A stretch of DNA of 59,091 bases from an uncultured Caulobacteraceae bacterium. Its GTDB lineage: Bacteria > Pseudomonadota > Alphaproteobacteria > Caulobacterales > Caulobacteraceae. The notes beneath the pieces are model-generated. The model was given only the letters and a program-made list of their open reading frames with translations. It had not been told where the DNA came from and did no database searches. A program made the translations under genes and the position numbers. Within the stretch, counting starts at the first letter, position 1. Each line of letters starts with the position of its first letter. Location: positions 1 through 59,091 of the forward strand of contig CAIXWN010000114.1 in assembly GCA_903923135.1 (NCBI GenBank), in the 5' to 3' direction. Shown piece by piece: positions 50,522 to 59,091 of this stretch.

Positions 50522-51595
50522 ATGATCGCCCTTCCCCAAGCCTCCATCAGCCCCCCCCTCAGGTCTCGCGACCTGGGGGGACGCTCGGTGTCCGTGGGGG
50601 TCTGGCTTTTTATCGTCGCCATGCTCGTCGGCCTCATGGTGGTCGTCGGCGGGGCGACCCGGCTGACAGGTTCGGGCCTGTCCATTACCGAGTGGAAGCC
50701 CCTGACCGGCGCCTTGCCGCCGCTGGGCGACGCAGCCTGGTTCGACATCTTCGCCAAATATCGGGCGACCTCGCAGTATCGGCTGATCAACCAGGGCATC
50801 ACCCTGGACGAATTCAAGATCCTCTTCTGGTGGGAATGGGGGCACCGCCTGCTGGGTCGCGCTGTCGGCCTGGTGTTCGCCGCCCCGTTTGTTGTCTTTC
50901 TTCTCACTCGTCGAATTCCAGCGCGGCTCGTGGCCCGGTGCTTCGGACTGTTGGCGCTCGGCGGCCTGCAAGGGCTCGTCGGCTGGTGGATGGTGAAGAG
51001 CGGCCTGGAGGGGAGGGCGTCCGTGGCGCCGGAACGGTTGGCCGTCCATCTGGGACTGGCCCTGTTTCTGCTTGCGGCGCTGGTGTGGACAGGTCTTGAA
51101 GCCTGGGCCGGGCCTCCGCCGTCCCGTGGACGGACCCGACAGGCGTCTGGCGTGCTCACAGCCGTCTTCACCGCCGGCGTCTATTTCCAGTGCCTGCTCG
51201 GCGCGCTGGTGGCGGGCAATGGCGCGGGGAGGGTCGACACAGACTGGCCACTCATGGCCGGGCGCTGGTTTCCGGCGGACTACTGGCACGACGGGCTCTG
51301 GGCCACGCTCGCCCATTCCCGCCCCGCGGTTCAGTTCAACCATCGACTGCTCGCCTATGGCCTGCTCCTGGCGGGCCTGACCCTGGTGATGGTGCGATCC
51401 GCAGCCGGCGCAGCCTCACCGACCCTGCAGCGACTGACGGTGGTGTGCGCGTTTCTCCTGCTGGTACAGGCCGGCCTTGGCGTTGGCGCGCTGGTCTTCG
51501 GCGACCCCCTCGGTCTGGCGTTGGCCCATCAGGCCAATGCCGCGCTTCTGCTCGGGGCCACAGTGGCCATGGCTTGGTGCGGGCGTCGCGGATAA
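50522..51595 (+). CDS. ctaA: Heme A synthase (CtaA/Cox15)
   Basis: CtaA oxidises the C8 methyl group of heme O to make heme A for aa3-type cytochrome oxidase. The 357-residue membrane protein has about eight helices, with the type-2 (Cox15-like) motifs VVVGGATRLTGSGLSITEWKP, EFKILFWWEWGHRLLGR, and FNHRLLAYGLL, which supply the heme-ligating histidines. ctaB/ctaG are not nearby. Confidence 0.94.
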   Translation: MIALPQASISPPLRSRDLGGRSVSVGVWLFIVAMLVGLMVVVGGATRLTGSGLSITEWKPLTGALPPLGDAAWFDIFAKYRATSQYRLINQGITLDEFKILFWWEWGHRLLGRAVGLVFAAPFVVFLLTRRIPARLVARCFGLLALGGLQGLVGWWMVKSGLEGRASVAPERLAVHLGLALFLLAALVWTGLEAWAGPPPSRGRTRQASGVLTAVFTAGVYFQCLLGALVAGNGAGRVDTDWPLMAGRWFPADYWHDGLWATLAHSRPAVQFNHRLLAYGLLLAGLTLVMVRSAAGAASPTLQRLTVVCAFLLLVQAGLGVGALVFGDPLGLALAHQANAALLLGATVAMAWCGRRG

Positions 51596-51665
51596 CGGTA
51601 TCATAATACCTATTCGTAAAACATCTTGAATAACAACGCCATTCGGGCCGTGAGCCGATTTCAAC

Positions 51666-51694
51666 TTGACACGCTGCCCGGGCGTCTGTACCAG
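51666..51694 (+). promoter_or_regulatory. Possible promoter of rplM-rpsI
   Basis: TTGACA at 51666-51671 is followed after 17 bases by TACCAG at 51689, a weak -10. It sits in the 157-base gap before rplM, after a short AT-rich stretch (51596-51650) that stands out in this GC-rich window. Confidence 0.4.
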
Positions 51695-51752
51695 CCGCGC
51701 CTCAATCCGGCGTCGCCCTCTTGGCCGCGCCCATTCCAGGCTGACAGGCGTC

Positions 51753-52229
51753 ATGACGACAAAGACCACGACCTATCTAAAAGCCGGCTCTGTTGAGAAG
51801 CAGTGGATCGTTGTGGATGCGCAGGACGCCGTTGTCGGCCGCCTCGCTACCTTCATCGCCATGCGCCTTCGCGGCAAGCACAGGCCGGACTACACCCCCA
51901 ACGTCGACTGCGGCGACCATGTCGTCGTGATCAACGCCGACAAGGTGAAATTCACCGGGCGCAAGCTCGACCAGAAGACCTACTACTGGCACACCGGCCA
52001 CCCGGGGGGCATCAAGGAGCGGACCGCGGGAAAGATCCTCGCTGGGCGTTTTCCCGAACGTGTGCTCGAAAAAGCCGTTGAGCGCATGCTGCCCAAGGAG
52101 AGCCCTCTGGCCCGCAAGCAGCTGACCCACCTGAAACTCTACAACGGCGCGGAACACCCTCACGAGGCGCAGAACCCCCAAGTTGTGGACTTCCTCTCCC
52201 TGAACGCCAAGAACGCCCGGAGCCAATAA
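51753..52229 (+). CDS. rplM: 50S ribosomal protein L13
   Basis: The 158-residue protein starts at the ATG at 51753 and shows [52 protein letters not shown], and [15 protein letters not shown]13 is an early assembly protein of the large subunit. It is directly followed by rpsI, the conserved L13-S9 operon. Confidence 0.97.
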   Translation: MTTKTTTYLKAGSVEKQWIVVDAQDAVVGRLATFIAMRLRGKHRPDYTPNVDCGDHVVVINADKVKFTGRKLDQKTYYWHTGHPGGIKERTAGKILAGRFPERVLEKAVERMLPKESPLARKQLTHLKLYNGAEHPHEAQNPQVVDFLSLNAKNARSQ

Positions 52230-52231
52230 CC

Positions 52232-52702
52232 ATGACCGATACACACGGCTTCGGCGCGCTGCAGAGCCTCTCCTCCACCCCGGCCCAAGCCGCGGCGGAA
52301 CCCCAGATCGACAAGGACGGGCGCGCCTACGCCACCGGCAAGCGCAAGAACGCCGTGGCGCGCGTCTGGATCAAGCCGGGTCGAGGCAAGGTGACGATCA
52401 ACGGCCGCGACCAGGAGGTCTACTTCGCGCGCCCGGTCCTGCGCATGATGATCGCCCAGCCGCTGCAGGTCGCCGATCGTCTCGGCCAGTTCGACGTCAT
52501 CGCCACCGTGGAGGGCTCAGGCCTTTCCGGCCAGGCCGGCGCCGTGCGTCACGGAATCTCCAAGGCGCTCACCTACTATGAGCCGGGTCTTCGCGCGGTG
52601 CTCAAGCCGCACGGCTTCCTGACCCGCGACAGCCGCGTGGTCGAGCGCAAGAAGTACGGCAAGGCCAAGGCCCGCCGCAGCTTCCAGTTCTCGAAGCGCT
52701 GA
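52232..52702 (+). CDS. rpsI: 30S ribosomal protein S9
   Basis: The 156-residue protein has an N-terminal alphaproteobacterial extension, then [26 protein letters not shown], and [15 protein letters not shown], and the basic C-terminal [16 protein letters not shown] end that contacts P-site tRNA. It starts two bases after the rplM stop. Confidence 0.97.
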   Translation: MTDTHGFGALQSLSSTPAQAAAEPQIDKDGRAYATGKRKNAVARVWIKPGRGKVTINGRDQEVYFARPVLRMMIAQPLQVADRLGQFDVIATVEGSGLSGQAGAVRHGISKALTYYEPGLRAVLKPHGFLTRDSRVVERKKYGKAKARRSFQFSKR

Positions 52703-52728
52703 TTTCCGGCGCACGCCGCTTCTGTCGG

Positions 52729-52751
52729 ACGTCCCGCGCGTCGCGGGACGT
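52729..52751 (+). terminator. Hairpin after rpsI
   Basis: ACGTCCCGCG (52729-52738) and CGCGGGACGT (52742-52751) make a perfect 10-bp stem around CGT, 27 bases after the S9 stop. No long T tract follows, so the strength is uncertain. Confidence 0.6.
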
Positions 52752-52778
52752 TGATCCCTCTCGGACGGATGCTCCGTC

Positions 52779-53726
52779 ATGGTCGCAAGTGTCTTCATAG
52801 ATGGCGAGGCCGGCACGACGGGCCTGAAAATCCGCGAGCGGCTGGCTGCCCGTTCCGATATCAGACTCGTGTCGATCGATCCGGATCGGCGCAAGGACCC
52901 TGCCGCCCGGCGGGAATGCCTGAACTCGTCGGACGGCGTGATCCTGTGCCTGCCCGACGCGGCGGCGCTTGAAGCGGTCTCACTCATCGAGACCCCTGAC
53001 GTCGTCGTCATTGACGCCTCGACGGCCCATCGCACCGATCCGAACTGGGCCTACGGATTCCCGGAACTGCGGCCCGGACAGCGGGCCGCGATCCGGAACG
53101 CGAAGCGGATCTCCAATCCGGGCTGCTATCCCACCGGCTTCCTCGCCCTTGTGGCGCCCCTGGTGAGGGACGGGTTGCTTCCTGCGGACTGGCCCGTCAC
53201 GGTGAACGCGGTGTCCGGCTACTCGGGTGGCGGACGTGCGATGATCGCCCAGTTCGAGGATCGGAACGCGCCTGACCACACGGGAACGGCGTTTCGCCCA
53301 TACGGGCTGTCCCTCAAGCACAAGCATGTTCCGGAGATGCAGACCCACGCCGGCCTGATTCATCGGCCATTGTTCGCGCCCGCTGTGGGACGCTATCTGG
53401 CCGGCATGATCGTCGAGGTTCCCTTGCAACTCGCAGCGGTTCCGGGCCGGCCCGGTGTCAGCGACGTTCACGCCAGCCTCCGCCGGGCCTATGAGGGCGA
53501 ACCGTTTGTCAGCGTCGTCAGTCTGGAGCAGGCCCGGGCGACCGAGCACCTTGATCCGGAGTCCCTCAATGGGTCCAATCGGATGATCCTCCATGTTTTC
53601 GGGGACGAGTCACTCGGACAGGCCCGGCTTGTGGCCATACTGGACAATCTCGGCAAGGGGGCCTCTGGCGCGGCGGTCCAGAACCTGAACTTGGCGCTCG
53701 GCCTGGAGGAAACCAGCGGGCTGTGA
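52779..53726 (+). CDS. argC: N-acetyl-gamma-glutamyl-phosphate reductase
   Basis: ArgC reduces N-acetylglutamyl phosphate to the semialdehyde in arginine synthesis. The 315-residue protein has the NADP motif VFIDGEAGTTGLKI and the catalytic Cys in ISNPGCYPTGFLALV, followed by GYSGGGRAMIAQFE and the C-terminal NGSNRMILHVFGDE. It belongs to the shorter ArgC type that is common in Alphaproteobacteria. No other arg gene is nearby; rpsI-argC adjacency is a common alphaproteobacterial order. Confidence 0.94.
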   Translation: MVASVFIDGEAGTTGLKIRERLAARSDIRLVSIDPDRRKDPAARRECLNSSDGVILCLPDAAALEAVSLIETPDVVVIDASTAHRTDPNWAYGFPELRPGQRAAIRNAKRISNPGCYPTGFLALVAPLVRDGLLPADWPVTVNAVSGYSGGGRAMIAQFEDRNAPDHTGTAFRPYGLSLKHKHVPEMQTHAGLIHRPLFAPAVGRYLAGMIVEVPLQLAAVPGRPGVSDVHASLRRAYEGEPFVSVVSLEQARATEHLDPESLNGSNRMILHVFGDESLGQARLVAILDNLGKGASGAAVQNLNLALGLEETSGL

Positions 53727-53785
53727 TCACGGCAACGTGACGGCGGAGTGGTAACCGATACGATGGGTCGGACGTATCAGCCAGC

Positions 53786-54289
53786 ATGACCCATCTCATG
53801 GACCTGATTGGCAGGCGAGCCTTTCTCACCGGCGCCGCGGCCTCGCTCGCCGCCATGCCTGCTCTGGCCGTCGCGGCCCAAACCGATCGCTTCGCGGCGG
53901 CGACCTGGCGAAAATTCACCGACGCCGACTGGCGCGGTCGGTTGCCGGCAGCCTCCTACCAGGTGCTGCGGCGGGAGGCGACCGAACCGCCATTCTCACA
54001 CCCCCTCAACGGTGAACACCGGTTCGGCGTGTTTTCGTGCCTTGGCTGCGGCTTGGCCCTGTTCAGGTCTCAATGGAAATTCGATTCCGGCACGGGCTGG
54101 CCGAGTTTCTTCAGGGCTCTGCCGGATACGCTGGGACGCAAGGCCGACTTTGCGATCGGCTATCCGCGCACCGAGTACCACTGCGCCCGATGCCTTGGGC
54201 ATCAGGGTCACGTCTTCGATGACGGCCCCGCGCCAACCGGACTTCGCTATTGCAACAACGGTCTCGCCCTGACCTTCGCGCCAGGCTGA
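53786..54289 (+). CDS. msrB: Exported peptide-methionine (R)-S-oxide reductase
   Basis: MsrB reduces methionine-R-sulfoxide in oxidised proteins. The 167-residue protein begins with a Tat-like signal (IGRRAFLTGAAASLAAMPAL), so acts in the periplasm. Zinc-binding pairs C85/C88 (CLGC) and C133/C136 (CARC) and the catalytic C156 in GLRYCNNG are present; SGTGWPSFF and GHVFDDGP complete the family pattern. RYCNN instead of the usual RYC(I/V)N is a small variation. No electron partner such as MsrQ-type gene is adjacent. Confidence 0.93.
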   Translation: MTHLMDLIGRRAFLTGAAASLAAMPALAVAAQTDRFAAATWRKFTDADWRGRLPAASYQVLRREATEPPFSHPLNGEHRFGVFSCLGCGLALFRSQWKFDSGTGWPSFFRALPDTLGRKADFAIGYPRTEYHCARCLGHQGHVFDDGPAPTGLRYCNNGLALTFAPG

Positions 54290-54314
54290 TGCCGGAGGCT
54301 GGTGTCGCCGGATA

Positions 54315-56285
54315 TCAGGAACGGACTTTCACGAAGCTGCCGGGCGCGTCGTCTAGGGCTTTGAATGGCCCCTCCGCCGGGTCGCGGGCCGCAACCTGGC
54401 CTCCCGAGTGGGCGCGCAGCCACTTGGCCCAGTGCGGCCACCAGGAGCCTGGCGCCTCGGTCGCTCCCGCCTGCCATTCCTCCAGGGTTGGCGGCAGCGC
54501 ATCGTTCGTCCAGTGCTGATATTTCATTGCGGCCGGGGCGTTGATCACCCCGGCGATGTGGCCTGACCCGGCCAGGGTGAAGGTCACCGGACCGCCGAAC
54601 AGGCGGGCGCCTTTGTAGACCGACCGCGCGGGGGCGATGTGGTCCTCGCGCGAGGACTGAACATAGACCGGTGTTTTTACCTTCGACAGGTCGAGGTGTT
54701 CTCCCGCAAGGTCGAGCTGGCCATTGGCCAGCGCGTTTTCACAATAGAATTTCCGCAGATAGTACAAATGCAAGGTCTTGGGCATCCGGGTCTGGTCGGC
54801 GTTCCAGAACAGAAGATCGAACGGCTTCGGCTCCTTGCCCAGAAGATAGTTGCTGACGAAGAACGACCAGATCAGATCGTTACCGCGCAAGGCGTTGAAG
54901 GTGTCGGCCATCGTCTGCCCGGCGAGAACCCCGCCGCCCGCGTCCATGCGGGTTTCCAGATCCTTCAGCCAGTCCTCATTGGTGAAGATCAGCAGGTCGC
55001 CGGCTTCCGAGAAATCCTGCTGGGCGGCGAAGAACGTTGCCGACGCCACACGTTTATCTCCGCGCGCAGCCATGTGGGCCAGAGCGCAGGACAACATCGT
55101 CCCGCCGATGCAATACCCCACCGTGTTGACCGTCGAGACGCCGGCCTGTGTCGTGACCGCGTCAATGGCGGCGTAGATCCCCTCGTTGAGGTAGTCCTCG
55201 AAGGTCTTGGCGGCCAGGCGCGCATCCGGATTCACCCAGGAGGTGACAAACACGGTGAAACCCTGGGCGGATAGCCAGCGGATCATCGAGTTCTCGGGAC
55301 GAAGGTCGAGGATGTAGAACTTGTTGATCCACGGTGGGAAGATAAGCAGAGGAATTTCGCAGACGGTGTCGGTGACCGGAGAAAACTGCAGGATCTGTAT
55401 GATATCGTTTTCGAAAATGACCTTTCCCGGAGCGGTTGCAACGTTCTCTCCGACCTTGAAGCGGCTGAAATCGGTCTGGCTGATGGCCAGTTGTCCGCCG
55501 CCGCGCTCCAGGTCAGAGGCAAAGTTCTCCATGCCCCTGAGCAGACTTTCCCCCTTGGTCTCAACGACGGCGCGGAGCGCCACAGGGTTGGACAGCAGGA
55601 AGTTGGATGGCGAAAAGGCGTCTGTCAGCATGCGGGTAAAGAACTCCACCCGACGCTTGTTCAGCGGGTCGACGCCCTCGACGCCCGAAACCAGATCGTT
55701 GAGCCAGGTCGAGGTGATCAGATAGGATTGCTTGACGACGTCGAACACCGGATTGTTTGACCAGTCCGGGTCGCTGAAACGCTTGTCGGCGCGTCCGCCC
55801 GGAGAGGCCTGGGCGTCGGCGCGACCCGCCCCGCCCGTGGCCGCTGTCCGCCAGAGTTCCATATAGCGATTGTACAGGTCGGCCTGGGCCCGGAGCAGGC
55901 GGTCAGGTTGCCCGGCGAGTTGACTGATCACCTCGCCCATTGCCGAACCGACATGAAAAGGGTCGGGATTGAGGGCGGCCGGCCGATCCGCCTGGCGAAG
56001 GGCGGCCTCGGCGATGGCGCTCTGGGCAGTCATCGCGGCGCGCGCGAGATTCAGCGAGAGGGCCTCAATCGCCGCGCGCTGTTCTGAGCTGAGCATGTCG
56101 AGGCCGATCGGGGCGGGCGCAGCGGCCGTGTGCGGCGTTGAGAGCGATTCCTTTTCGACGGCCGCGCTTGACGCCGTGGTCTCCGAACGCGTCGCTTTCG
56201 CTGCTTTCTTGCCGGACTTGCCGCCTGACGACCCCGAGGCCGCCTTTTTCCCGCGGGACTTGGCCGCCTTCGAGGTATCCTTCAT
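54315..56285 (-). CDS. phaC: Class I poly(3-hydroxyalkanoate) synthase
   Basis: PhaC polymerises (R)-3-hydroxyacyl-CoA into storage granules. The 656-residue protein starts with a Lys/Ser/Ala-rich leader of about 60 residues, then the PhaC N-terminal domain (RFSDPDWSNNPVFDVVKQSYL) and an alpha/beta-hydrolase domain with the lipase-like box GYCIGGT (nucleophile C392), the Asp in SREDHIAPA, and the His in GSGHIAG. The length is longer than many class I synthases because of the basic leader. No phaA/phaB/phaR are in the window. It ends close to the convergent msrB. Confidence 0.95.
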   Translation of the reverse strand: MKDTSKAAKSRGKKAASGSSGGKSGKKAAKATRSETTASSAAVEKESLSTPHTAAAPAPIGLDMLSSEQRAAIEALSLNLARAAMTAQSAIAEAALRQADRPAALNPDPFHVGSAMGEVISQLAGQPDRLLRAQADLYNRYMELWRTAATGGAGRADAQASPGGRADKRFSDPDWSNNPVFDVVKQSYLITSTWLNDLVSGVEGVDPLNKRRVEFFTRMLTDAFSPSNFLLSNPVALRAVVETKGESLLRGMENFASDLERGGGQLAISQTDFSRFKVGENVATAPGKVIFENDIIQILQFSPVTDTVCEIPLLIFPPWINKFYILDLRPENSMIRWLSAQGFTVFVTSWVNPDARLAAKTFEDYLNEGIYAAIDAVTTQAGVSTVNTVGYCIGGTMLSCALAHMAARGDKRVASATFFAAQQDFSEAGDLLIFTNEDWLKDLETRMDAGGGVLAGQTMADTFNALRGNDLIWSFFVSNYLLGKEPKPFDLLFWNADQTRMPKTLHLYYLRKFYCENALANGQLDLAGEHLDLSKVKTPVYVQSSREDHIAPARSVYKGARLFGGPVTFTLAGSGHIAGVINAPAAMKYQHWTNDALPPTLEEWQAGATEAPGSWWPHWAKWLRAHSGGQVAARDPAEGPFKALDDAPGSFVKVRS

Positions 56286-56339
56286 CGTCGCCTCCTGCCG
56301 ACCAGCGCCGCGCCCTTCCTCTCGGTCGCGGTCTGGCCT

Positions 56340-56783
56340 ATGACCTCGACCGTAATGAAAGCCCTAGCGCACCCCGTATCAATGACAAAGGCCTTGTGGA
56401 TCGCGGCCCTTGCGTTCGCCTACGCCGGCCTGGCGACGGCCGGCGCGCCATCTGCGGCGCCCTGCGGCCCGACCACAGGGGTGCAGGCCACCTCAGGCTA
56501 TCCGACGTTCTGCTCGATCCCCGCAACGCCCACCGACGTCCGGCCCGCCGCAGCGTTCAGGGCCGCCGTCATCGACACCCGTCGCGACGGGCGTCGTGTC
56601 AGGCTGCAGTCGGCGGAACAGACCTTCACGCTGCCGGTCGGGGAGGCCGATAGCTTCAGCCTTCAGGCCCGACTTGAAGCCGCACCGCCAGCCGCCGAGG
56701 CCCAACCTGCGGAAGCCGATTCCGAGGCCTTCGCCGCGGAGGCGCGGCGACGGGTGACGCCCCCGGCGCGTGCCCCGCGATGA
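56340..56783 (+). CDS. Small exported protein, unknown function
   Basis: I do not recognise this family. The product is up to 147 residues; ATGs at 56340, 56355 and 56382 are in frame, and the last one starts a good signal peptide (MTKALWIAALAFAYAGLATA). The mature part has two cysteines (C in SAAPCGP and C in YPTFCSIP, 16 apart), then ATPTDVRPAAAFRAAVIDTR and a Pro/Ala-rich end. Two close Cys could form a disulfide. It is upstream of the aminotransferase gene on the same strand. Confidence 0.65.
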   Translation: MTSTVMKALAHPVSMTKALWIAALAFAYAGLATAGAPSAAPCGPTTGVQATSGYPTFCSIPATPTDVRPAAAFRAAVIDTRRDGRRVRLQSAEQTFTLPVGEADSFSLQARLEAAPPAAEAQPAEADSEAFAAEARRRVTPPARAPR

Positions 56784-56838
56784 CCCCCTCCAGAAGCCGC
56801 CAGGCCCCAGAAGCGCACTGCGAGGCGCCCGAGCATCC

Positions 56839-58059
56839 ATGATTCCCGATTTCCACCGAATCCGTCGCCTCCCGCCCTACGTCTTCGAAGAGGTCAATCG
56901 GCTCAAAGCCCGCCTGCGCGGGGATGGCGTGGACATAATCGATTTCGGCATGGGCAATCCCGATATGCCGACCCCTAGGCACATTGTCGATAAACTGGTG
57001 GAAACGGCTCAGGATCCAAAGTCGGGTCGATACTCGATGTCGAAGGGGATCGTCGGTCTGCGTCGCGCCATGGCCGGCTACTATGCCCGAAGGTTTGGCG
57101 TCACTCTGAACCCGGACACCGAGGTCGTCGCGACGCTTGGATCGAAAGAGGGCTTCGCCAATCTGGCGCAGGCGCTTACGGCTCCTGGCGATGTGATCAT
57201 CTGCCCCAATCCCGCCTATCCGATCCACGCGTACGGCTTCATCATGGCCGGCGGGGTCATCCGACATGTACCCGCGCTTTCGCCGGAAGACTACCTGGCG
57301 GGAATCAGTCGCGCTGTCAGGCATTCCGCGCCACCGGCTAGCGTACTGATCGTCAGCTATCCGTCCAATCCGACCGCGCAATGGGTAGATCTGGATTTTT
57401 ATAAAGATGTCATAGCCTTGGCTAAAAAGCATGACATGCTGGTGCTTTCGGACATCGCCTACTCCGAGATTTATTTCGATAACAATCCGCCGCCCTCTAT
57501 CCTGCAGGTAGACGGCGCCCGCGATATCGCGGTCGAGGTAAACTCGCTTTCGAAAACCTACGCCATGGCCGGCTGGCGCGTTGGCATGGTCGTCGGCAAC
57601 GAGCGGATGTGCGCTGCGCTGGCGAGGGTTAAATCCTACCTCGACTACGGTGCATTTACACCGATCCAGGTTGCGGCGACGGCGGCTCTGAATGGTCCGC
57701 AGGACTGCGTCGACGAGATCCGCGCGACATACAAATCCCGCCGTGATGTCCTCGTCGAGGCAATGAAGAGGGCAGGGTGGGAAATCCCCGAACCATCAGC
57801 ATCCATGTTTGCCTGGGCGCCAGTCCCCGAAGCCTTCCGTGAGGCCGGATCCATGCTGTTCGCAAAGCTGTTGATTGAAGAGGCGGGGGTAGCCGTTTCT
57901 CCTGGTGTCGCCTTTGGTGAAAACGGCGAGGGCTATGTTCGGATAGGGCTGGTGGAAAACGAGCACCGCATCCGCCAGGCAGCCAGAAACGTGAAACGCT
58001 TTCTGGAGCAGTCAGGCCAGATTCTTAGCCGGGCGCGCGACCAGGCCGCAGTCGACTAA
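56839..58059 (+). CDS. AlaC/LL-DAP aminotransferase-like class I aminotransferase
   Basis: The ATG at 56839 gives 406 residues. PLP enzyme signatures are clear: FGMGNPDMPTP, GRYSMSKGIVGLRRAM, SYPSNPTAQWV, SDIAYSEIYFD, and the Schiff-base Lys in NSLSKTYAMAGWRVG. It fits the AlaC / LL-diaminopimelate aminotransferase-like group. Placement just before homoserine dehydrogenase suggests amino acid synthesis, perhaps alanine or an aspartate-family step; the exact amino donor is unknown. Codon use here is less GC-biased than in the genes to the left (see findings). Confidence 0.87.
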   Translation: MIPDFHRIRRLPPYVFEEVNRLKARLRGDGVDIIDFGMGNPDMPTPRHIVDKLVETAQDPKSGRYSMSKGIVGLRRAMAGYYARRFGVTLNPDTEVVATLGSKEGFANLAQALTAPGDVIICPNPAYPIHAYGFIMAGGVIRHVPALSPEDYLAGISRAVRHSAPPASVLIVSYPSNPTAQWVDLDFYKDVIALAKKHDMLVLSDIAYSEIYFDNNPPPSILQVDGARDIAVEVNSLSKTYAMAGWRVGMVVGNERMCAALARVKSYLDYGAFTPIQVAATAALNGPQDCVDEIRATYKSRRDVLVEAMKRAGWEIPEPSASMFAWAPVPEAFREAGSMLFAKLLIEEAGVAVSPGVAFGENGEGYVRIGLVENEHRIRQAARNVKRFLEQSGQILSRARDQAAVD

Positions 58060-58073
58060 GGAAGATTAGCAAG

Positions 58074-59091
58074 ATGACCCGCAAAGATTGGCGCATCGGC
58101 ATTGCCGGGCTTGGTACGGTTGGAGGCGGGCTCGTAAAATTTCTGGACGAGCGGCCAGGATTTGCGCCGGCTGGCGGCAATGCGATCGTCACTGGCATCT
58201 GCGCACGCTCGCGACGTCCCGCGCTTTCGGCCTTACCGTGGTTCGACGATCCGGTTGAGCTCGCCGTGTCGGACACCAATGACATTTTTGTCGAACTGAT
58301 CGGCGGCGCTGACGGGCCAGCCAAGGCCGCGGTCGAAGCGGCGCTTTCGGTTGGGAAACCAGTGGTCACTGCCAACAAGGCGTTGATCGCCCACCATGGC
58401 GCCAGTTTGGCGGCGGTAGCAGAAGCCAATGGCGTTCCGCTGTTCTTTGAAGCCGCCGTCATGGGTGGAACACCAGCGGTAAAGATTCTGCGTGAGGCGA
58501 TGGTTGGCGACGACATCGAAATCGTCGCCGGCATCCTCAACGGCACTTGCAATTACATACTCTCTGAAATGGAGTCGACGGGAGCGGCTTTCGAGGACGT
58601 GCTCAGCGAGGCGCAGCGTCTTGGCTACGCCGAGGCAGACCCCACGATGGACATCGGGGGCTTCGACGCCGCCCATAAGATTACAATTCTTGCCGCCCTT
58701 GCGTTTGGCTGCGCGCCGAGCTTCGCGTCGGCTGAGGTGGAGGGCCTGCAGGCCATCGAAACGCTCGACATACGTCTGGCGAAGGACCTCGGCTACCGCA
58801 TCAAACTGATCGCAAGCGCGGCGAGGTCGGAAGCGGGCGTGTCCATCAGGGTACATCCTGCACTGACGCCGCTGGATCATCCCCTCGCACGGGTCACCGG
58901 GGTGCTCACTGCCCTGTTCATCGAAGGGCGCAGGGTCGGGCGGATATTTGTACAGGGCGCCGGTGCGGGCGCGGGTCCGACCGCGGCCGCGGTGGCGGCC
59001 GACATAGCCGACGTCATGGCCGGAGCACTCAGGCCAGTATTCCAGGCGCCTGCTCCAGCCCTGCGGTTCGTCGCGCCGGTCGATGGCGCGC
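58074..59091 (+). CDS. hom: Homoserine dehydrogenase (partial, cut by window end)
   Basis: I read this frame directly: MTRKDWRIGIAGLGTVGGGL carries the NAD(P) motif, PVVTANKALIA and FFEAAVMGGTP are family signatures, and GILNGTCNYILSEM and GYAEADPTMDIGGFDAAHK hold the substrate-binding and catalytic region. 339 residues are present without a stop; the rest, expected to be about 90 residues including the ACT regulatory domain, lies outside. It reduces aspartate semialdehyde to homoserine for threonine and methionine synthesis. It starts 14 bases after the aminotransferase stop, so the two are likely co-transcribed. Confidence 0.93.
   Translation, partial: MTRKDWRIGIAGLGTVGGGLVKFLDERPGFAPAGGNAIVTGICARSRRPALSALPWFDDPVELAVSDTNDIFVELIGGADGPAKAAVEAALSVGKPVVTANKALIAHHGASLAAVAEANGVPLFFEAAVMGGTPAVKILREAMVGDDIEIVAGILNGTCNYILSEMESTGAAFEDVLSEAQRLGYAEADPTMDIGGFDAAHKITILAALAFGCAPSFASAEVEGLQAIETLDIRLAKDLGYRIKLIASAARSEAGVSIRVHPALTPLDHPLARVTGVLTALFIEGRRVGRIFVQGAGAGAGPTAAAVAADIADVMAGALRPVFQAPAPALRFVAPVDGA

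Overview
This window is about 59 kb of gene-dense, very GC-rich bacterial chromosome. I place it in the Alphaproteobacteria, order Caulobacterales, near Caulobacter/Phenylobacterium/Brevundimonas; the genus cannot be fixed by eye. The grounds are a near-exact DivK, an ihfA-merR pair, a Pol IV with an N-terminal zinc-ribbon-like extension, class I PHA synthase, a proton-pumping pyrophosphatase, a ubiquinol-cytochrome c chaperone and heme A synthase. There is no sign of prophage, insertion sequence, CRISPR array, conjugation or defence genes. No intergenic stretch exceeds 300 bases, and the longest are 200-250 bases. This is core chromosome, not an accessory island, and I do not see a clearly new multi-gene system.

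Layout. 1-4100: a translationally coupled ridA-GDPD-FemAB/GNAT-GNAT run, a DUF4287 protein and a HIT protein. 4100-9000 (minus): clpS-clpA adaptor/unfoldase, DNA polymerase IV and a HAD hydrolase. 9000-19700: divK (plus), then a long minus-strand block of rpmG, Nudix hydrolase, RNase R, topA, dprA, plsY, a dihydroorotase-like pyrC', pyrB and ruvX. 20200-24600 (plus): gatC-gatA, a membrane protein and gatB, the tRNA-dependent amidotransferase. 24600-38500: accessory metabolism, with a GST, a Sel1-like protein, tRNA-Ser(GCU), two tandem D-aminoacylase-type amidohydrolases, a PepSY-type membrane protein, an MFS exporter, a VOC protein, a quinone oxidoreductase, a KGG stress protein, an EnvZ/OmpR-type two-component pair, an MBL-fold hydrolase, an exported methyltransferase-like protein and a 3-hydroxyisobutyrate dehydrogenase-like enzyme. 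38500-45500 (plus): hemA, glyA, nrdR-nusB-thiL and hppA. 45600-50500: bamE (minus), then ubiquinol-cytochrome c chaperone, DUF177, plsX, fabH, ihfA, a MerR regulator and tRNA-Pro(GGG). 50500-59091: ctaA, rplM-rpsI, argC, msrB, phaC (minus), a small exported protein, an AlaC-like aminotransferase and homoserine dehydrogenase, cut by the window end.

How the genes connect. Several pairs form one machine or pathway: ClpS delivers N-degron substrates to ClpA; PyrB and the non-catalytic PyrC' probably form one aspartate transcarbamoylase particle; GatCAB makes Gln-/Asn-tRNA; PlsX, FabH and PlsY serve phospholipid and fatty acid initiation; HemA and CtaA feed heme; L13 and S9 are co-transcribed. The points most worth a second look are the dead dihydroorotase, an RNase R lacking its N-terminal helix-turn-helix, divK without the pleD partner expected beside it, an interrupted Nudix box, an exported methyltransferase fold, and a shift in codon use at the right end.
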